Of a DNA stretch of 64,000 nt, positions 18,241 to 27,206 are shown piece by piece. Location of the stretch: the NCBI GenBank assembly GCA_017303995.1, contig JAFLBE010000018.1:1-64000 (forward strand). The letters run 5' to 3'. The translations under genes were made by a program, and so were the position numbers. How positions within the stretch are numbered: the first letter of the stretch is position 1; every line of letters begins with the position of its first letter. The DNA comes from Bacteroidota bacterium. GTDB taxonomy: Bacteria > Bacteroidota > JABWAT01. Below the pieces are notes generated by a model that ran no database searches, was not told where the DNA came from, and was given only the letters and a program-made list of their open reading frames with translations.

Positions 18241-19593
18241 ATGGCATTAGACCGTTCAAAAATTCCACAAGGCCGGGAACCTGACCCATTTATTTTTCCG
18301 CAATGGCAGGAATTTACTCTGATTAATGGCCTAACCGTTGTCATCCTTCCTGACCGCAGATTCCCACAAATCAGTTACAGACTGATGATTCCTTCCGGAG
18401 CTACCCGTGATGGCAGACAAAGTGGACTTACCTCTCTGACTTCTGAATTATTAAGCCGTGGAACTAAAACAAAATCAAGTTCTGAAATTGCAGAATTGAC
18501 TGAAAGTATTGGCGGACGCCTCTCAACTGGAAGTCAATGGGATGCTTCGTTTGGATTTATTTCATCTCTTAGCAAATACAAAGAAAAGTCGCTTGGCTTG
18601 CTTGCTGAATCCATTCTTCATCCCGCATTTAATGATGAAGACATTCAGTTTTTAATTGACCAGCGGTTGAATAATTTGCTGATGAGCCGGGATTCAACTT
18701 CTTTTCTGGCAAGTTTTGCGATGGGATGTACTTTATTTCCGGATCATCCGTTTGAGCTACCAATTAATGGAACTCCACAAAGTCTGAAGTCATTCAACCG
18801 GCCTGCAATCCTTCAGCATTATAAAAAATGGATTCAGCCGTGTGCAAGCATTTTAATTGTTCTGGGTGATGTTGATCCAGATCAGATTTTGCCGGGAATT
18901 GAAGCTTCCTTCGCTGAATGGAAACCTATGCCATGGGAATCCTATGAATTCCCGATCATGCCGCTGATTAAAAAGAATCAGGTAGTAGTAGTCGATAAAC
19001 CGGATGCCGTTCAGTCATCAATCCGGGTTGCCCATCATGGCGTTTCAAGGAAAAACCCAGATATGCCGGCAATCATTGTAATGAACACAATTCTTGGCGG
19101 ATATTTTGGCAGTCGGTTAAATATGAATCTCAGGGAAGAGAAGGGGTTTACCTACGGCGTCAGATCCGTTTTTACTGAAAGAATTTTTCCCGGTTATTTT
19201 GCTGTAGCAACCGATGTCAGAAATGAAGTAACCGGTGATGCAGTTAAAGAAATTTTCCACGAAATCAGAGGCATGCAAAAGGAATTGATTGACTTTAAAA
19301 CACTCGAAAATGTAAGAAATTTTCTTGTTGGACGGTTCCCCTCTGATTTTGAAACTACCGACCAATTGTCTCAGGCACTGATGGAATTGAAATTGTACGG
19401 TTTTGATGAAAACTATTTCAGCCGGTTACGAAATCAAATTTCCCGTGTCACGGCAGAACAAGTGCTTGATGCAGCCCGGAAATACCTGAACCCAGACAAC
19501 GCCATTGTTGTTGTTGGAGGAAAGGCCAGTGAAGTTGCGCCTCAGCTCTCCCAATTTGGAGATGTAACCCTTTTTGAATCAGAATTGATCTGA
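18241..19593 (+). CDS. M16 family peptidase-like protein, non-catalytic partner
   Basis: A 450-residue M16 homologue. The N-terminal half follows the fold (NGLTVVILPDRRFPQISYRL), but the position of HxxEH reads GLTSLTSELLSRG, so the zinc site is lost. The C-terminal half keeps the substrate-binding motif GSRLNMNLREEKGFTYGV with the conserved arginine and tyrosine. This is the pattern of the regulatory subunit of a heterodimeric M16 peptidase; the catalytic partner is the gene 10 nt upstream. No export signal is obvious in either subunit, so the compartment is uncertain. Confidence 0.86.
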   Translation: MALDRSKIPQGREPDPFIFPQWQEFTLINGLTVVILPDRRFPQISYRLMIPSGATRDGRQSGLTSLTSELLSRGTKTKSSSEIAELTESIGGRLSTGSQWDASFGFISSLSKYKEKSLGLLAESILHPAFNDEDIQFLIDQRLNNLLMSRDSTSFLASFAMGCTLFPDHPFELPINGTPQSLKSFNRPAILQHYKKWIQPCASILIVLGDVDPDQILPGIEASFAEWKPMPWESYEFPIMPLIKKNQVVVVDKPDAVQSSIRVAHHGVSRKNPDMPAIIVMNTILGGYFGSRLNMNLREEKGFTYGVRSVFTERIFPGYFAVATDVRNEVTGDAVKEIFHEIRGMQKELIDFKTLENVRNFLVGRFPSDFETTDQLSQALMELKLYGFDENYFSRLRNQISRVTAEQVLDAARKYLNPDNAIVVVGGKASEVAPQLSQFGDVTLFESELI

Positions 19594-19624
19594 TTTGTAA
19601 TACTAAATTCACTTTTCAACTATT

Positions 19625-20614
19625 ATGAACCCAGAACAATTACAACAAATTCATTCAGATTACCAGGCAATCCGAAAAGAAATCGGTAAAGTCATTGTTG
19701 GTCAGGATGAGATCATCGACCAATTGATAATTGCCCTTTTTGCCCGTGGGCATTGTCTGCTCGTTGGCGTTCCGGGCCTTGCAAAAACACTATTAATCCA
19801 GACTTTGGGCAAAGTGCTTGAACTTGATTTTAACCGGGTTCAGTTTACACCTGATCTGATGCCTGGTGATATAACGGGCACTGAAATTCTCGATATTGAT
19901 CCGGAAACCTCAAAACGAAGTTTCAAATTTATTAAAGGTCCTCTTTTTGCAAACCTGATTCTTGCTGACGAAATCAACCGGACACCGCCTAAAACACAAT
20001 CTGCCTTACTCGAGGCTATGCAGGAAAAACAAATTACAGTATCCGGACAAAAATATATTTTGCCGGATCCTTTTTTTGTAATGGCAACACAAAATCCGAT
20101 TGAACAGGAAGGAACCTACCCTTTACCTGAAGCTCAGCTTGACCGGTTTATGTTTTCTTTACATCTGAACTACCCAACTGAAGAACAGGAAAGGGAAGTG
20201 ATCAGACGTACCACATCCGGGCGAACTGAAAAGTTGGAAGGTGTGCTCAGTCGTGACAAGATTCTTGCTTATCAGAAACAAATTCCGGAAACGCCAGTTT
20301 CAGATTGGCTTATTGACAGGGTTGTGAGACTGGTAAACATGACAAGAACTGATTCTCCCTTTTTCCCCGACTCATTAAAACCTTATATCAGATGGGGTGC
20401 CGGTCCCCGTGCTTCACAAGCCCTTATTTTGGCAGCAAAGGTTCGTGCCGCACTTACCGGGAAACAGGTTCCTGACTGGGATGATATTGAATATGTTTTC
20501 AAACCCATTTTACGTCATCGGATTATTTTAACTTTTTCAGCAGAAGCAGAAGGAATTTCTCCTGACGACCTGCTGGATAAACTTTTAAAAGAACTCAATA
20601 CCAAATTATCATGA
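19625..20614 (+). CDS. MoxR family AAA+ ATPase
   Basis: A 329-residue cytosolic AAA+ chaperone. Walker A is GVPGLAKT (about residues 47-54), Walker B is LILADEINRTPPKTQ (about 110-124), and the sensor-1 region ATQNPIEQEGTYPLPEAQLDRF fits MoxR precisely. MoxR proteins remodel or mature partner proteins, often with von Willebrand A-domain partners encoded next door (DUF58, BatA/B). None of those partners is present here: the gene is directly followed (ATGA overlap) by a secreted subtilase. It shares its operon with SurA-type foldases, which suggests a role in envelope homeostasis. Confidence 0.9.
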   Translation: MNPEQLQQIHSDYQAIRKEIGKVIVGQDEIIDQLIIALFARGHCLLVGVPGLAKTLLIQTLGKVLELDFNRVQFTPDLMPGDITGTEILDIDPETSKRSFKFIKGPLFANLILADEINRTPPKTQSALLEAMQEKQITVSGQKYILPDPFFVMATQNPIEQEGTYPLPEAQLDRFMFSLHLNYPTEEQEREVIRRTTSGRTEKLEGVLSRDKILAYQKQIPETPVSDWLIDRVVRLVNMTRTDSPFFPDSLKPYIRWGAGPRASQALILAAKVRAALTGKQVPDWDDIEYVFKPILRHRIILTFSAEAEGISPDDLLDKLLKELNTKLS

Positions 20615-22614
20615 AACCTCTTTTTATTTTCGCTTTTATTTTTCTTTTTTCCTCGCTTCAGGCTGGTGAAAAATATTGGATCTTTTTTAAGGAAAAAAAC
20701 CAAACCGTATCACAAGATCAAATTAAAAATTATTTTTCTGACCGGGCGCTGCAAAAACGGGTTTTTTCTGAAAGGGGTTTTGACTGGTATGACTTGCCGG
20801 TTAATGAGAATTATGTGAAGGCGATTGAAAAAACTGGTGTCAAAATAGAAAACACATCCCGCTGGTTGAATGCCATCACCCTTTATGCTTCAACTGATCA
20901 GCTAAAAGAAATTGCAGCTTTTTCATTTGTTGACCGGATTGAACCAGTTGTTAAATTAAAAGCCGGGAAAGAAGTTCAGAAAGTAGTTGCTTCAGCCATT
21001 ACCAAAACTGGAAAAACAACCGGTTTGGATTACGGAACCAGTCTATCCCAAAATTCACAAACCAAATTGGTTGACCTCCACAATCTGGGAATTACCGGGA
21101 AGGGACTTTACGTTGGATTATTGGATGCCGGAACCCGCTGGAGGAATCATATCGCTTTTTCAACCTTAAAAGTTGTTGGCGAATATGATTTTGTTGAGAA
21201 AGATTCTGATGCTTCTGGTGATGATTCTCATGGAACTGCTGTTCTATCATTAATGGCAGCCAACCTTCCTGGAACTGCAATTGGCGGTACGTTTGGTTCT
21301 TCATTTTTAGTGGCAAAAACCGAATATTCTCCAACAGAAACCCAAATTGAAGAAGACAATTGGGTTGCGGGAATTGAATGGATGGATGCGCAGGGTGCAG
21401 ATGTTGTCAATTCTTCATTGGGTTACAACACATTTGATAATGGTCTGGGGTACTTTTATTCGAATGGTGATTTTGACGGAAAAACTGCCAAAGCAACTAT
21501 AGCCGGTGATATTGCTGTAAAGGAAAAGGGAATTGCAGTTTTTGTTGCTGCTGGAAATGAAGGAAGTTCAAGAACAGGAACCTTACTTATTCCTTCAGAT
21601 GGATTTTATATATTTTCATCGGGTGCAGTTGATGAAAATGGAATGCTTGCCAGTTTCTCATCTACAGGCCCAACCAACGATGGCAGAACCAAACCGGATG
21701 CATCCAGCCGGGGCGTTTATAACTGGATTGCAAGGCCAGGTGACAAAACCAGCCCCAACGGATTTTTTTCATATGGAAATGGAACAAGTTATGCTTCGCC
21801 GTTATCTGCAAGCGCAGGTGCTCTGATTTTAAGTGTTTACCCGGAATTAACGCCGCTAGAACTTAATGATGCATTAAGAAATACCGCATCAAAATCTGCA
21901 AGTCCAGACAATAAATATGGGTATGGTATCCTGGATGCACTTTCTGCCTTATATACAATTGGGCCTGCTGTAAGCAATGTTTTTACAATAACTTACGACG
22001 CACCTGGATTTGATTTAACAGGCAGTCTAAAGTGGGATGAACCTATTGATCAGTCTCAAACATCCATGCAATTATTTGATAAAAATTCTGCATTGGCCGT
22101 TCCTGTCACAACTCAAATTAGTGGAAACGAAATTAATTTCAGTTTTGAAACCAACCAGACTTTTTCAGATACTGTCTGGTTTGAAATTTCAGGTAAAACA
22201 ACCGGTGGAAAGTCTTTCACCTGGCCTAAAAAACCAGAGTTCAGAAGATATTTTGTTGCCGGGAAAACAGAAACTGAAGTCGGCAATCTGAGACGTTCAG
22301 AGGGTAAGGTGACCGATACAACCTTCAACTCTGAACACCCAAAAACCTTTAGTGTTGATAATCCTTATCCAAATCCATTTAATCCTGAAACCCGGTTTAA
22401 AGTTCATTCTCCTGCTCATGCACCATTTTCAGTTGAAGTTTTTAATGTACTTGGACAGCAAGTAGATGCTTGGTCAGGGCAATTGGCTCCAGGAAATAAT
22501 TATTTAACCTGGAATCCGGCAGGTTCCTCTTCAGTTTTAACATCAGGTGTTTATTTTCTGTCAGTTTCTTCAGGTTCTTCAAAACAAGTTATATCAGCGG
22601 TATATCTGAGGTAA
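20611..22614 (+). CDS. Secreted subtilisin-like serine protease with type IX sorting domain
   Basis: A 667-residue S8 family peptidase. It has a signal peptide (MKPLFIFAFIFLFSSLQAG), an inhibitor-like propeptide (about 20-130), and a catalytic domain with the full triad: Asp172 (LLDAG), His207 (DSHGTA) and Ser393 (NGTSYASP), plus the oxyanion asparagine in AAGNEG. The last 85 residues start NPYPNPFNPETRF and end ISAVYLR, the type A C-terminal sorting domain recognised by the type IX secretion system, so the enzyme should be exported across the outer membrane. It overlaps moxR by 4 nt. The secretion machinery itself is not in this window. Confidence 0.9.
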   Translation: MKPLFIFAFIFLFSSLQAGEKYWIFFKEKNQTVSQDQIKNYFSDRALQKRVFSERGFDWYDLPVNENYVKAIEKTGVKIENTSRWLNAITLYASTDQLKEIAAFSFVDRIEPVVKLKAGKEVQKVVASAITKTGKTTGLDYGTSLSQNSQTKLVDLHNLGITGKGLYVGLLDAGTRWRNHIAFSTLKVVGEYDFVEKDSDASGDDSHGTAVLSLMAANLPGTAIGGTFGSSFLVAKTEYSPTETQIEEDNWVAGIEWMDAQGADVVNSSLGYNTFDNGLGYFYSNGDFDGKTAKATIAGDIAVKEKGIAVFVAAGNEGSSRTGTLLIPSDGFYIFSSGAVDENGMLASFSSTGPTNDGRTKPDASSRGVYNWIARPGDKTSPNGFFSYGNGTSYASPLSASAGALILSVYPELTPLELNDALRNTASKSASPDNKYGYGILDALSALYTIGPAVSNVFTITYDAPGFDLTGSLKWDEPIDQSQTSMQLFDKNSALAVPVTTQISGNEINFSFETNQTFSDTVWFEISGKTTGGKSFTWPKKPEFRRYFVAGKTETEVGNLRRSEGKVTDTTFNSEHPKTFSVDNPYPNPFNPETRFKVHSPAHAPFSVEVFNVLGQQVDAWSGQLAPGNNYLTWNPAGSSSVLTSGVYFLSVSSGSSKQVISAVYLR

Positions 22615-22617
22615 AAT

Positions 22618-23841
22618 TTGGATTTTCGTGAAGTCCTGTCGATGTCATTTGATTCGATCAGGGCAAATAAACTCAGAGCTTCACTCACTATTCTGGGTAT
22701 TGTTATTGGCGTTTTTTCTGTCATTTCAGTGATGACGGCCGTTCAGACTCTGGAAAATTCTATCAATTCCGGCCTGAATGTCATGGGAACCAATTCATTC
22801 ATTATCCAAAAATATCCAGCCATTCAAATGGGAATGGGAAACCGCTGGAAATATCGTAACCGTCAGGATATTACCTGGGAACAGTGCAAATTTGTAAAAG
22901 AGAAAAATGATAAAGCACTTTATGTTTCAATAACAGAAAACCAGGGTGGCGGCCTTGTGACCTCTGATTATGAAAGCACAAAACCCAATGTTGATGTTGC
23001 AGGCTCAGATGAAGCAACACTTGCAACTTTGGGTAAAAACTTAGAAACCGGACGGAATTTTACAGAAGGCGAAATTGAATCCGGTCGAAACGTTGCCATC
23101 ATTGGGGTTGAACTGGCGACGAAATTGTTTCCAAGTATGAACCCACTTGGGCAATCTGTAAAAATGAACGGAACCCGGTTTGAAATTATCGGTGTAATGG
23201 AAAAACAAGGCTCTTCCTTTGGCCAAAGTCAGGACAATGTCATTTACATCCCGATCACCATTTTTATCAGAATGTACAATGAAAAGAGTCTGAGTCTCGC
23301 CATTATGGCACCAAACACAGAAAGTTATGCTGATGTTGAAGACCACATTACAGGGCTGCTTCGATTGGCAAGAAAAGTACCACCCGGCGAAGATAATGAC
23401 TTTGAAATTTTTTCAAATGATAGTCTTGTTGAAACCTTCAGAAGTTTCACCATTGTGTTTTCTGCTGCTGCAGGCGGAATCAGTTTTATCGCTCTTCTCG
23501 CTGCCGGAATCGGAATTATGAACATCATGCTGGTTTCGGTAACTGAAAGAACACGGGAAGTCGGAATCAGGAAAGCAATTGGTGCACAAAAACGGGACAT
23601 CATGAGGCAATTCCTCTATGAAGCCATAGTTCTGTCACAGGTTGGCGGAATTCTGGGTATTATTCTTGGTGTTTTGGGCGGCAACCTCGTTGCACTTTTT
23701 ATGGATATTACGCCAACATTCCCCTGGTTGTGGGCCTTTATTGGCATTACCGTTTGTACTGTTATTGGTCTTGTTTTTGGGATTTACCCTGCGTGGAAAG
23801 CTTCACAGCTCGACCCGATTGAAGCATTGAGATATGAATAA
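22618..23841 (+). CDS. MacB-like ABC transporter permease
   Basis: A 407-residue inner-membrane protein of the MacB/FtsX permease superfamily. After a short cytosolic start (MDFREVLSMSFDSIRANKLR) comes a membrane segment at about 22-44, a periplasmic MacB core domain (about 45-270), and three membrane segments in the last 135 residues. The family motifs ERTREVGIRKAIGA and the ending YPAWKASQLDPIEALRYE are intact. These proteins move substrates mechanically from the periplasm using a separate ATPase; no ATPase gene is nearby. It starts with TTG 3 nt after the subtilase stop; the motif-matched N-terminus supports that start. Confidence 0.88.
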   Translation: MDFREVLSMSFDSIRANKLRASLTILGIVIGVFSVISVMTAVQTLENSINSGLNVMGTNSFIIQKYPAIQMGMGNRWKYRNRQDITWEQCKFVKEKNDKALYVSITENQGGGLVTSDYESTKPNVDVAGSDEATLATLGKNLETGRNFTEGEIESGRNVAIIGVELATKLFPSMNPLGQSVKMNGTRFEIIGVMEKQGSSFGQSQDNVIYIPITIFIRMYNEKSLSLAIMAPNTESYADVEDHITGLLRLARKVPPGEDNDFEIFSNDSLVETFRSFTIVFSAAAGGISFIALLAAGIGIMNIMLVSVTERTREVGIRKAIGAQKRDIMRQFLYEAIVLSQVGGILGIILGVLGGNLVALFMDITPTFPWLWAFIGITVCTVIGLVFGIYPAWKASQLDPIEALRYE

Positions 23842-23850
23842 GGAAAGTAA

Positions 23851-24558
23851 ATGTCACTAACCGGAAAAGTGTTTATAATTACTGGTGCATCTAGCGGAAT
23901 TGGTGAAGAACTTTCACGAAAACTGGTTGCTTCAGGTTCACAGGTGTATGGTATTTCCCGTCGAGAACCCGAATTGAAAAAAATTCAGTCAGAATTGGGA
24001 TCAGCTTTTCAATATGTTTTAGCAGATGTCAGTTCGTGGGATCAGGTTTCAAAAACCATACAAAATATCATTAGCCAGGCAGGTAAACTTGATGGTTTGA
24101 TAAATAATGCCGGTTTCGGACTTTTTAAAGCCATTGATGAACTTTCTGTTGAAGAATGGGATTCACAAATTCACACCAATCTTTCTGGTGCATTTTACTG
24201 TTCAAAAGCTGTGATTCCTGAACTGAAAAAACAGGGTGGCGGGTCGATTATCAATATTGCTTCAATTGCAGGCCTTCAGGCAATTCCAAATGCATCTGCC
24301 TACAATGCCTCAAAATTTGGAATGATTGGAATGAGTGAATCGATGATGCTTGAACTGAGACCGTTTGGAATCAGAGTGACTGCAATTTGCCCGGGTTCAG
24401 TTGACACACCTTTTTTTCAGGATATTCCTTCAAATCTGGTTTCTGCCTACAAACTGACTGCTTCTGATATTGCAGAATCAGTAATTTACGTGCTCAATCA
24501 GCCAGACCATCTGGTTGTCGATAAAATTGTTCTGCGTCCCGCAGGAAAACGTATTTAA
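23851..24558 (+). CDS. Short-chain dehydrogenase/reductase
   Basis: A 235-residue classical SDR. The cofactor motif is TGASSGIGEE (about 11-20), followed by NNAG (about 86-89), the catalytic serine in NIASIAG, and the YNASKF catalytic tyrosine-lysine pair (about 150-155). The C-terminus ends LVVDKIVLRPAGKRI, like many YdfG-type NADP-dependent 3-hydroxy acid or carbonyl reductases. Nothing in the surrounding envelope genes reveals the substrate. A second SDR at 48538 has a similar C-terminal tail but lies in a pterin context. Confidence 0.85.
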   Translation: MSLTGKVFIITGASSGIGEELSRKLVASGSQVYGISRREPELKKIQSELGSAFQYVLADVSSWDQVSKTIQNIISQAGKLDGLINNAGFGLFKAIDELSVEEWDSQIHTNLSGAFYCSKAVIPELKKQGGGSIINIASIAGLQAIPNASAYNASKFGMIGMSESMMLELRPFGIRVTAICPGSVDTPFFQDIPSNLVSAYKLTASDIAESVIYVLNQPDHLVVDKIVLRPAGKRI

Positions 24559-24593
24559 TTTCAATTAATCAATCAATTTTCGGATTTTCCAGA

Positions 24594-26474
24594 ATGAAGA
24601 CAAGTTCAATTCTGCCCCTTTTCATTTTTATTCTTATCTTAACAGCTTGTAAATCTGACCGCCTTACGGAACAAATAAACCAGGAGGTTGCTATGAAAGA
24701 TCCCCATTCTTACGGAAATCCGGATGAAGTTATTATCCGGCATCTTGACTGGGTTGCTGCTGTTAATTTTGAAACGAAAATAATTTCCGCAACCGCAAAT
24801 CTCACTGTTGAAAATCTATCTGGCGGTAACAAAATTGTTTTGGATATCCGGGATTTGGCTATCGAAAAAGTGACATTGGGTGAGAAAAAGGAAATAACTT
24901 CCTTTCAGGTTGGTCAGGCAGATTCAACTTTTGGTGCGCCGTTAACCATCACAATTAAACCAGAAACCAAACTGGTTTCCATTACTTATCAAACCCAACC
25001 GCAGGCAGCAGCCCTTCAATGGCTAACGCCGGAGCAAACTCTTGGCAAAAAAAGTCCTTTTTTATTCACACAGTCACAGGCCATTCTTGCCCGAACCTGG
25101 ATTCCACTTCAGGATGGGCCTCAGGTTCGATTCACTTATTCAGCTGAAGTAACAGTTCCCACGGGAATGCTGGCTTTGATGAGTGCCTCGAATCCGCAGG
25201 AAAAATCTGGAAACGGAGTTTATCATTTTAAAATGGAACAACCCATTCCTTCCTATCTGATGGCTCTTGCTGTTGGTGATATTGAATTTAAATCAGTTGG
25301 AAAAAGAACCGGAATTTATGCAGAACCAGCTCAACTGGATGCTGCTTCCTGGGAATTTGCTGATACAGAAAAAATGGTTGAAGCAGCTGAACAACTTTAC
25401 GGACCTTACCGCTGGGATCGTTACGACATTCTCGTTTTACCGCCCAGTTTTCCATTTGGCGGTATGGAAAATCCCCGGTTAACCTTTGCAACACCCACCG
25501 TTATTGCCGGTGACAAATCGCTGGTTGCACTGATCGCACATGAACTTGCTCATAGCTGGTCAGGTAATCTGGTTACAAACGCAATCTGGGATGATTTCTG
25601 GTTAAATGAAGGGTTTACTGTCTATTTTGAAGGGCGGATCATGGAACATGTTTACGGACGTGATTTCGCTGAAATGGAACAACGGCTTGGCTTTGAAGAT
25701 TTAAAAGGCACGATTGCAGAATTGGGTGATACCAGCAGGGACTCCCATCTCAAACTGGATCTTAAGGGTCGTGATCCTGATGAAGGTGTTTCAGATATTG
25801 CATATGAAAAAGGGGCAAATTTTCTTAGAGTTTGTGAAAAAGCTGCCGGACGTGAAAAATGGGATGCTTTTGTAAAAGGGTACTTTGAAAAATATGCCTT
25901 TACCTCGATGACCACAGAAAAATTTATCACCTATTTTGAAGAGAATTTTATTGCTGGTGATACGGTTCTTGCAAATAAAATTCGCGCAAAAGAATGGATT
26001 TATGGTCCGGGAATTCCTGATAATGTGATCGAATATAAATCAGCACGGCTTCAGGCTGTTGATACTGAAATTTCAAATTGGAACAGTGGTGCAAAGGCAG
26101 AAGAATTACTAACAAAAAACTGGGCCACTCCCGAATGGTTGTATTTTCTTCGGGGAATTCCACATACCGAAACGATTAAAAGAATGACTGAACTTGATGA
26201 AACGTTTGGTTTTTCAAAGTCTCAGAATTCTGAAATTGTTTCTGAGTGGCTTGAACATTCTATTCAGGTTGGGTATAAACCGGCCTTTCCTGCGCTTGAA
26301 AAATTTCTGACATCAGTGGGCCGCCGTAAGTTTTTAAGGCCATTATATCAGCAGCTGATCAGAACCAAAGAGGGCAGGGAATTTGCCTGGACAATTTACA
26401 CGAAGGCCAGACCCGGTTACCATTCAGTTTCAGTAAAAACAATTGACGAGATGATTGGATGGACGAAAAATTAG
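24594..26474 (+). CDS. M1 family aminopeptidase lipoprotein
   Basis: A 626-residue zinc aminopeptidase with a lipoprotein signal (lipobox LTAC, Cys19). The beta-rich N-terminal domain runs to about 215, followed by the GGMENPRLTF substrate-binding motif (about 287-296) and the zinc site HELAH (316-320) with Glu339 in WLNEGFTVYFE: exactly HExxH-x18-E. The C-terminal helical domain is of the leukotriene A4 hydrolase type. It would trim N-terminal residues from peptides in the periplasm or at the cell surface. It ends the dense envelope operon, 35 nt after the SDR gene. Confidence 0.9.
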   Translation: MKTSSILPLFIFILILTACKSDRLTEQINQEVAMKDPHSYGNPDEVIIRHLDWVAAVNFETKIISATANLTVENLSGGNKIVLDIRDLAIEKVTLGEKKEITSFQVGQADSTFGAPLTITIKPETKLVSITYQTQPQAAALQWLTPEQTLGKKSPFLFTQSQAILARTWIPLQDGPQVRFTYSAEVTVPTGMLALMSASNPQEKSGNGVYHFKMEQPIPSYLMALAVGDIEFKSVGKRTGIYAEPAQLDAASWEFADTEKMVEAAEQLYGPYRWDRYDILVLPPSFPFGGMENPRLTFATPTVIAGDKSLVALIAHELAHSWSGNLVTNAIWDDFWLNEGFTVYFEGRIMEHVYGRDFAEMEQRLGFEDLKGTIAELGDTSRDSHLKLDLKGRDPDEGVSDIAYEKGANFLRVCEKAAGREKWDAFVKGYFEKYAFTSMTTEKFITYFEENFIAGDTVLANKIRAKEWIYGPGIPDNVIEYKSARLQAVDTEISNWNSGAKAEELLTKNWATPEWLYFLRGIPHTETIKRMTELDETFGFSKSQNSEIVSEWLEHSIQVGYKPAFPALEKFLTSVGRRKFLRPLYQQLIRTKEGREFAWTIYTKARPGYHSVSVKTIDEMIGWTKN

Positions 26475-26556
26475 TATTTATTAAAACCCTTTGGGGATAA
26501 ATGACAGTATTTATCTGTTATCTTGATTACTTTCGCATGTACTTTAACGGGAATTT

Positions 26557-27168
26557 ATGCGGTTACTTATAGTTGATGATGCTCCTGAAAACATTTTGGT
26601 TTTAAGAAAAATGCTTTCTGAGTTTAAATTTGAAGAAGTTGGATCGGCTGGTTCCGGTGAAGACGCACTGTCACTTTTAAAAGACAGAAAGACTTTCAAT
26701 CAGTTTGATATAATCCTGATGGATATTTCAATGCCTGGAATTGATGGAATTGAAGCAACCCGAATGATTCGGGAAGATGATGACCTTCGTGATATTCCGG
26801 TTATCATGGTGACCGGTTATGGCTCTGATGAATATCTGGCAACAGCTTTTAGTGCAGGAGCGAACGATTACCTTACCCGACCTGTTAAAAAGATCGAAAT
26901 TTACGCCAGGGTAAAAGCTGCCTTAAGGTTAAAGCAGGCAATCGACGAAAGAAAAAACACAATTGCTGAACTGCAAAGTGCCCTGAACAACATTAAAACA
27001 CTTAGCGGATTGCTTCCAATTTGTGCATCCTGTAAAAAAATCAGAGATGACCGGGGGTTTTGGAATCAGGTAGAAACTTACATCATGCAGCATACCGATG
27101 CATCATTTACCCATGGCTACTGTCCGGAGTGCACTGACCGGTTTAAAGAAGAATATAAAAGAAAATAA
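26557..27168 (+). CDS. Response regulator with C-terminal four-cysteine domain
   Basis: A 203-residue cytosolic signalling protein. Residues 1-125 form a receiver domain: acidic pair D7/D8, phospho-acceptor Asp56 (LMDISMPG), the threonine in VTGYGS, and the lysine in RPVKK. A coiled-coil linker (about 125-150) leads to a domain with CASC (156-159) and CPEC (189-192), a likely zinc ribbon that is often found after receiver domains in environmental bacteria. There is no helix-turn-helix, so it probably acts through protein contacts. No histidine kinase is adjacent. It starts 82 nt after the aminopeptidase gene and ends at a bidirectional terminator. Confidence 0.85.
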   Translation: MRLLIVDDAPENILVLRKMLSEFKFEEVGSAGSGEDALSLLKDRKTFNQFDIILMDISMPGIDGIEATRMIREDDDLRDIPVIMVTGYGSDEYLATAFSAGANDYLTRPVKKIEIYARVKAALRLKQAIDERKNTIAELQSALNNIKTLSGLLPICASCKKIRDDRGFWNQVETYIMQHTDASFTHGYCPECTDRFKEEYKRK

Positions 27169-27200
27169 AAAAAGTCCGGCTTCGACCGGACTTTTTTTTG
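27168..27200. terminator. Bidirectional intrinsic terminator
   Basis: AAAGTCCGG at 27171-27179 pairs with CCGGACTTT after a short CTTCGA loop. It is flanked by A-rich sequence on the left and a T-run (to 27199) on the right, so it can stop transcription from both the response regulator and the convergent macroglobulin gene. Confidence 0.88.
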
Positions 27201-27206
27201 TTTACA

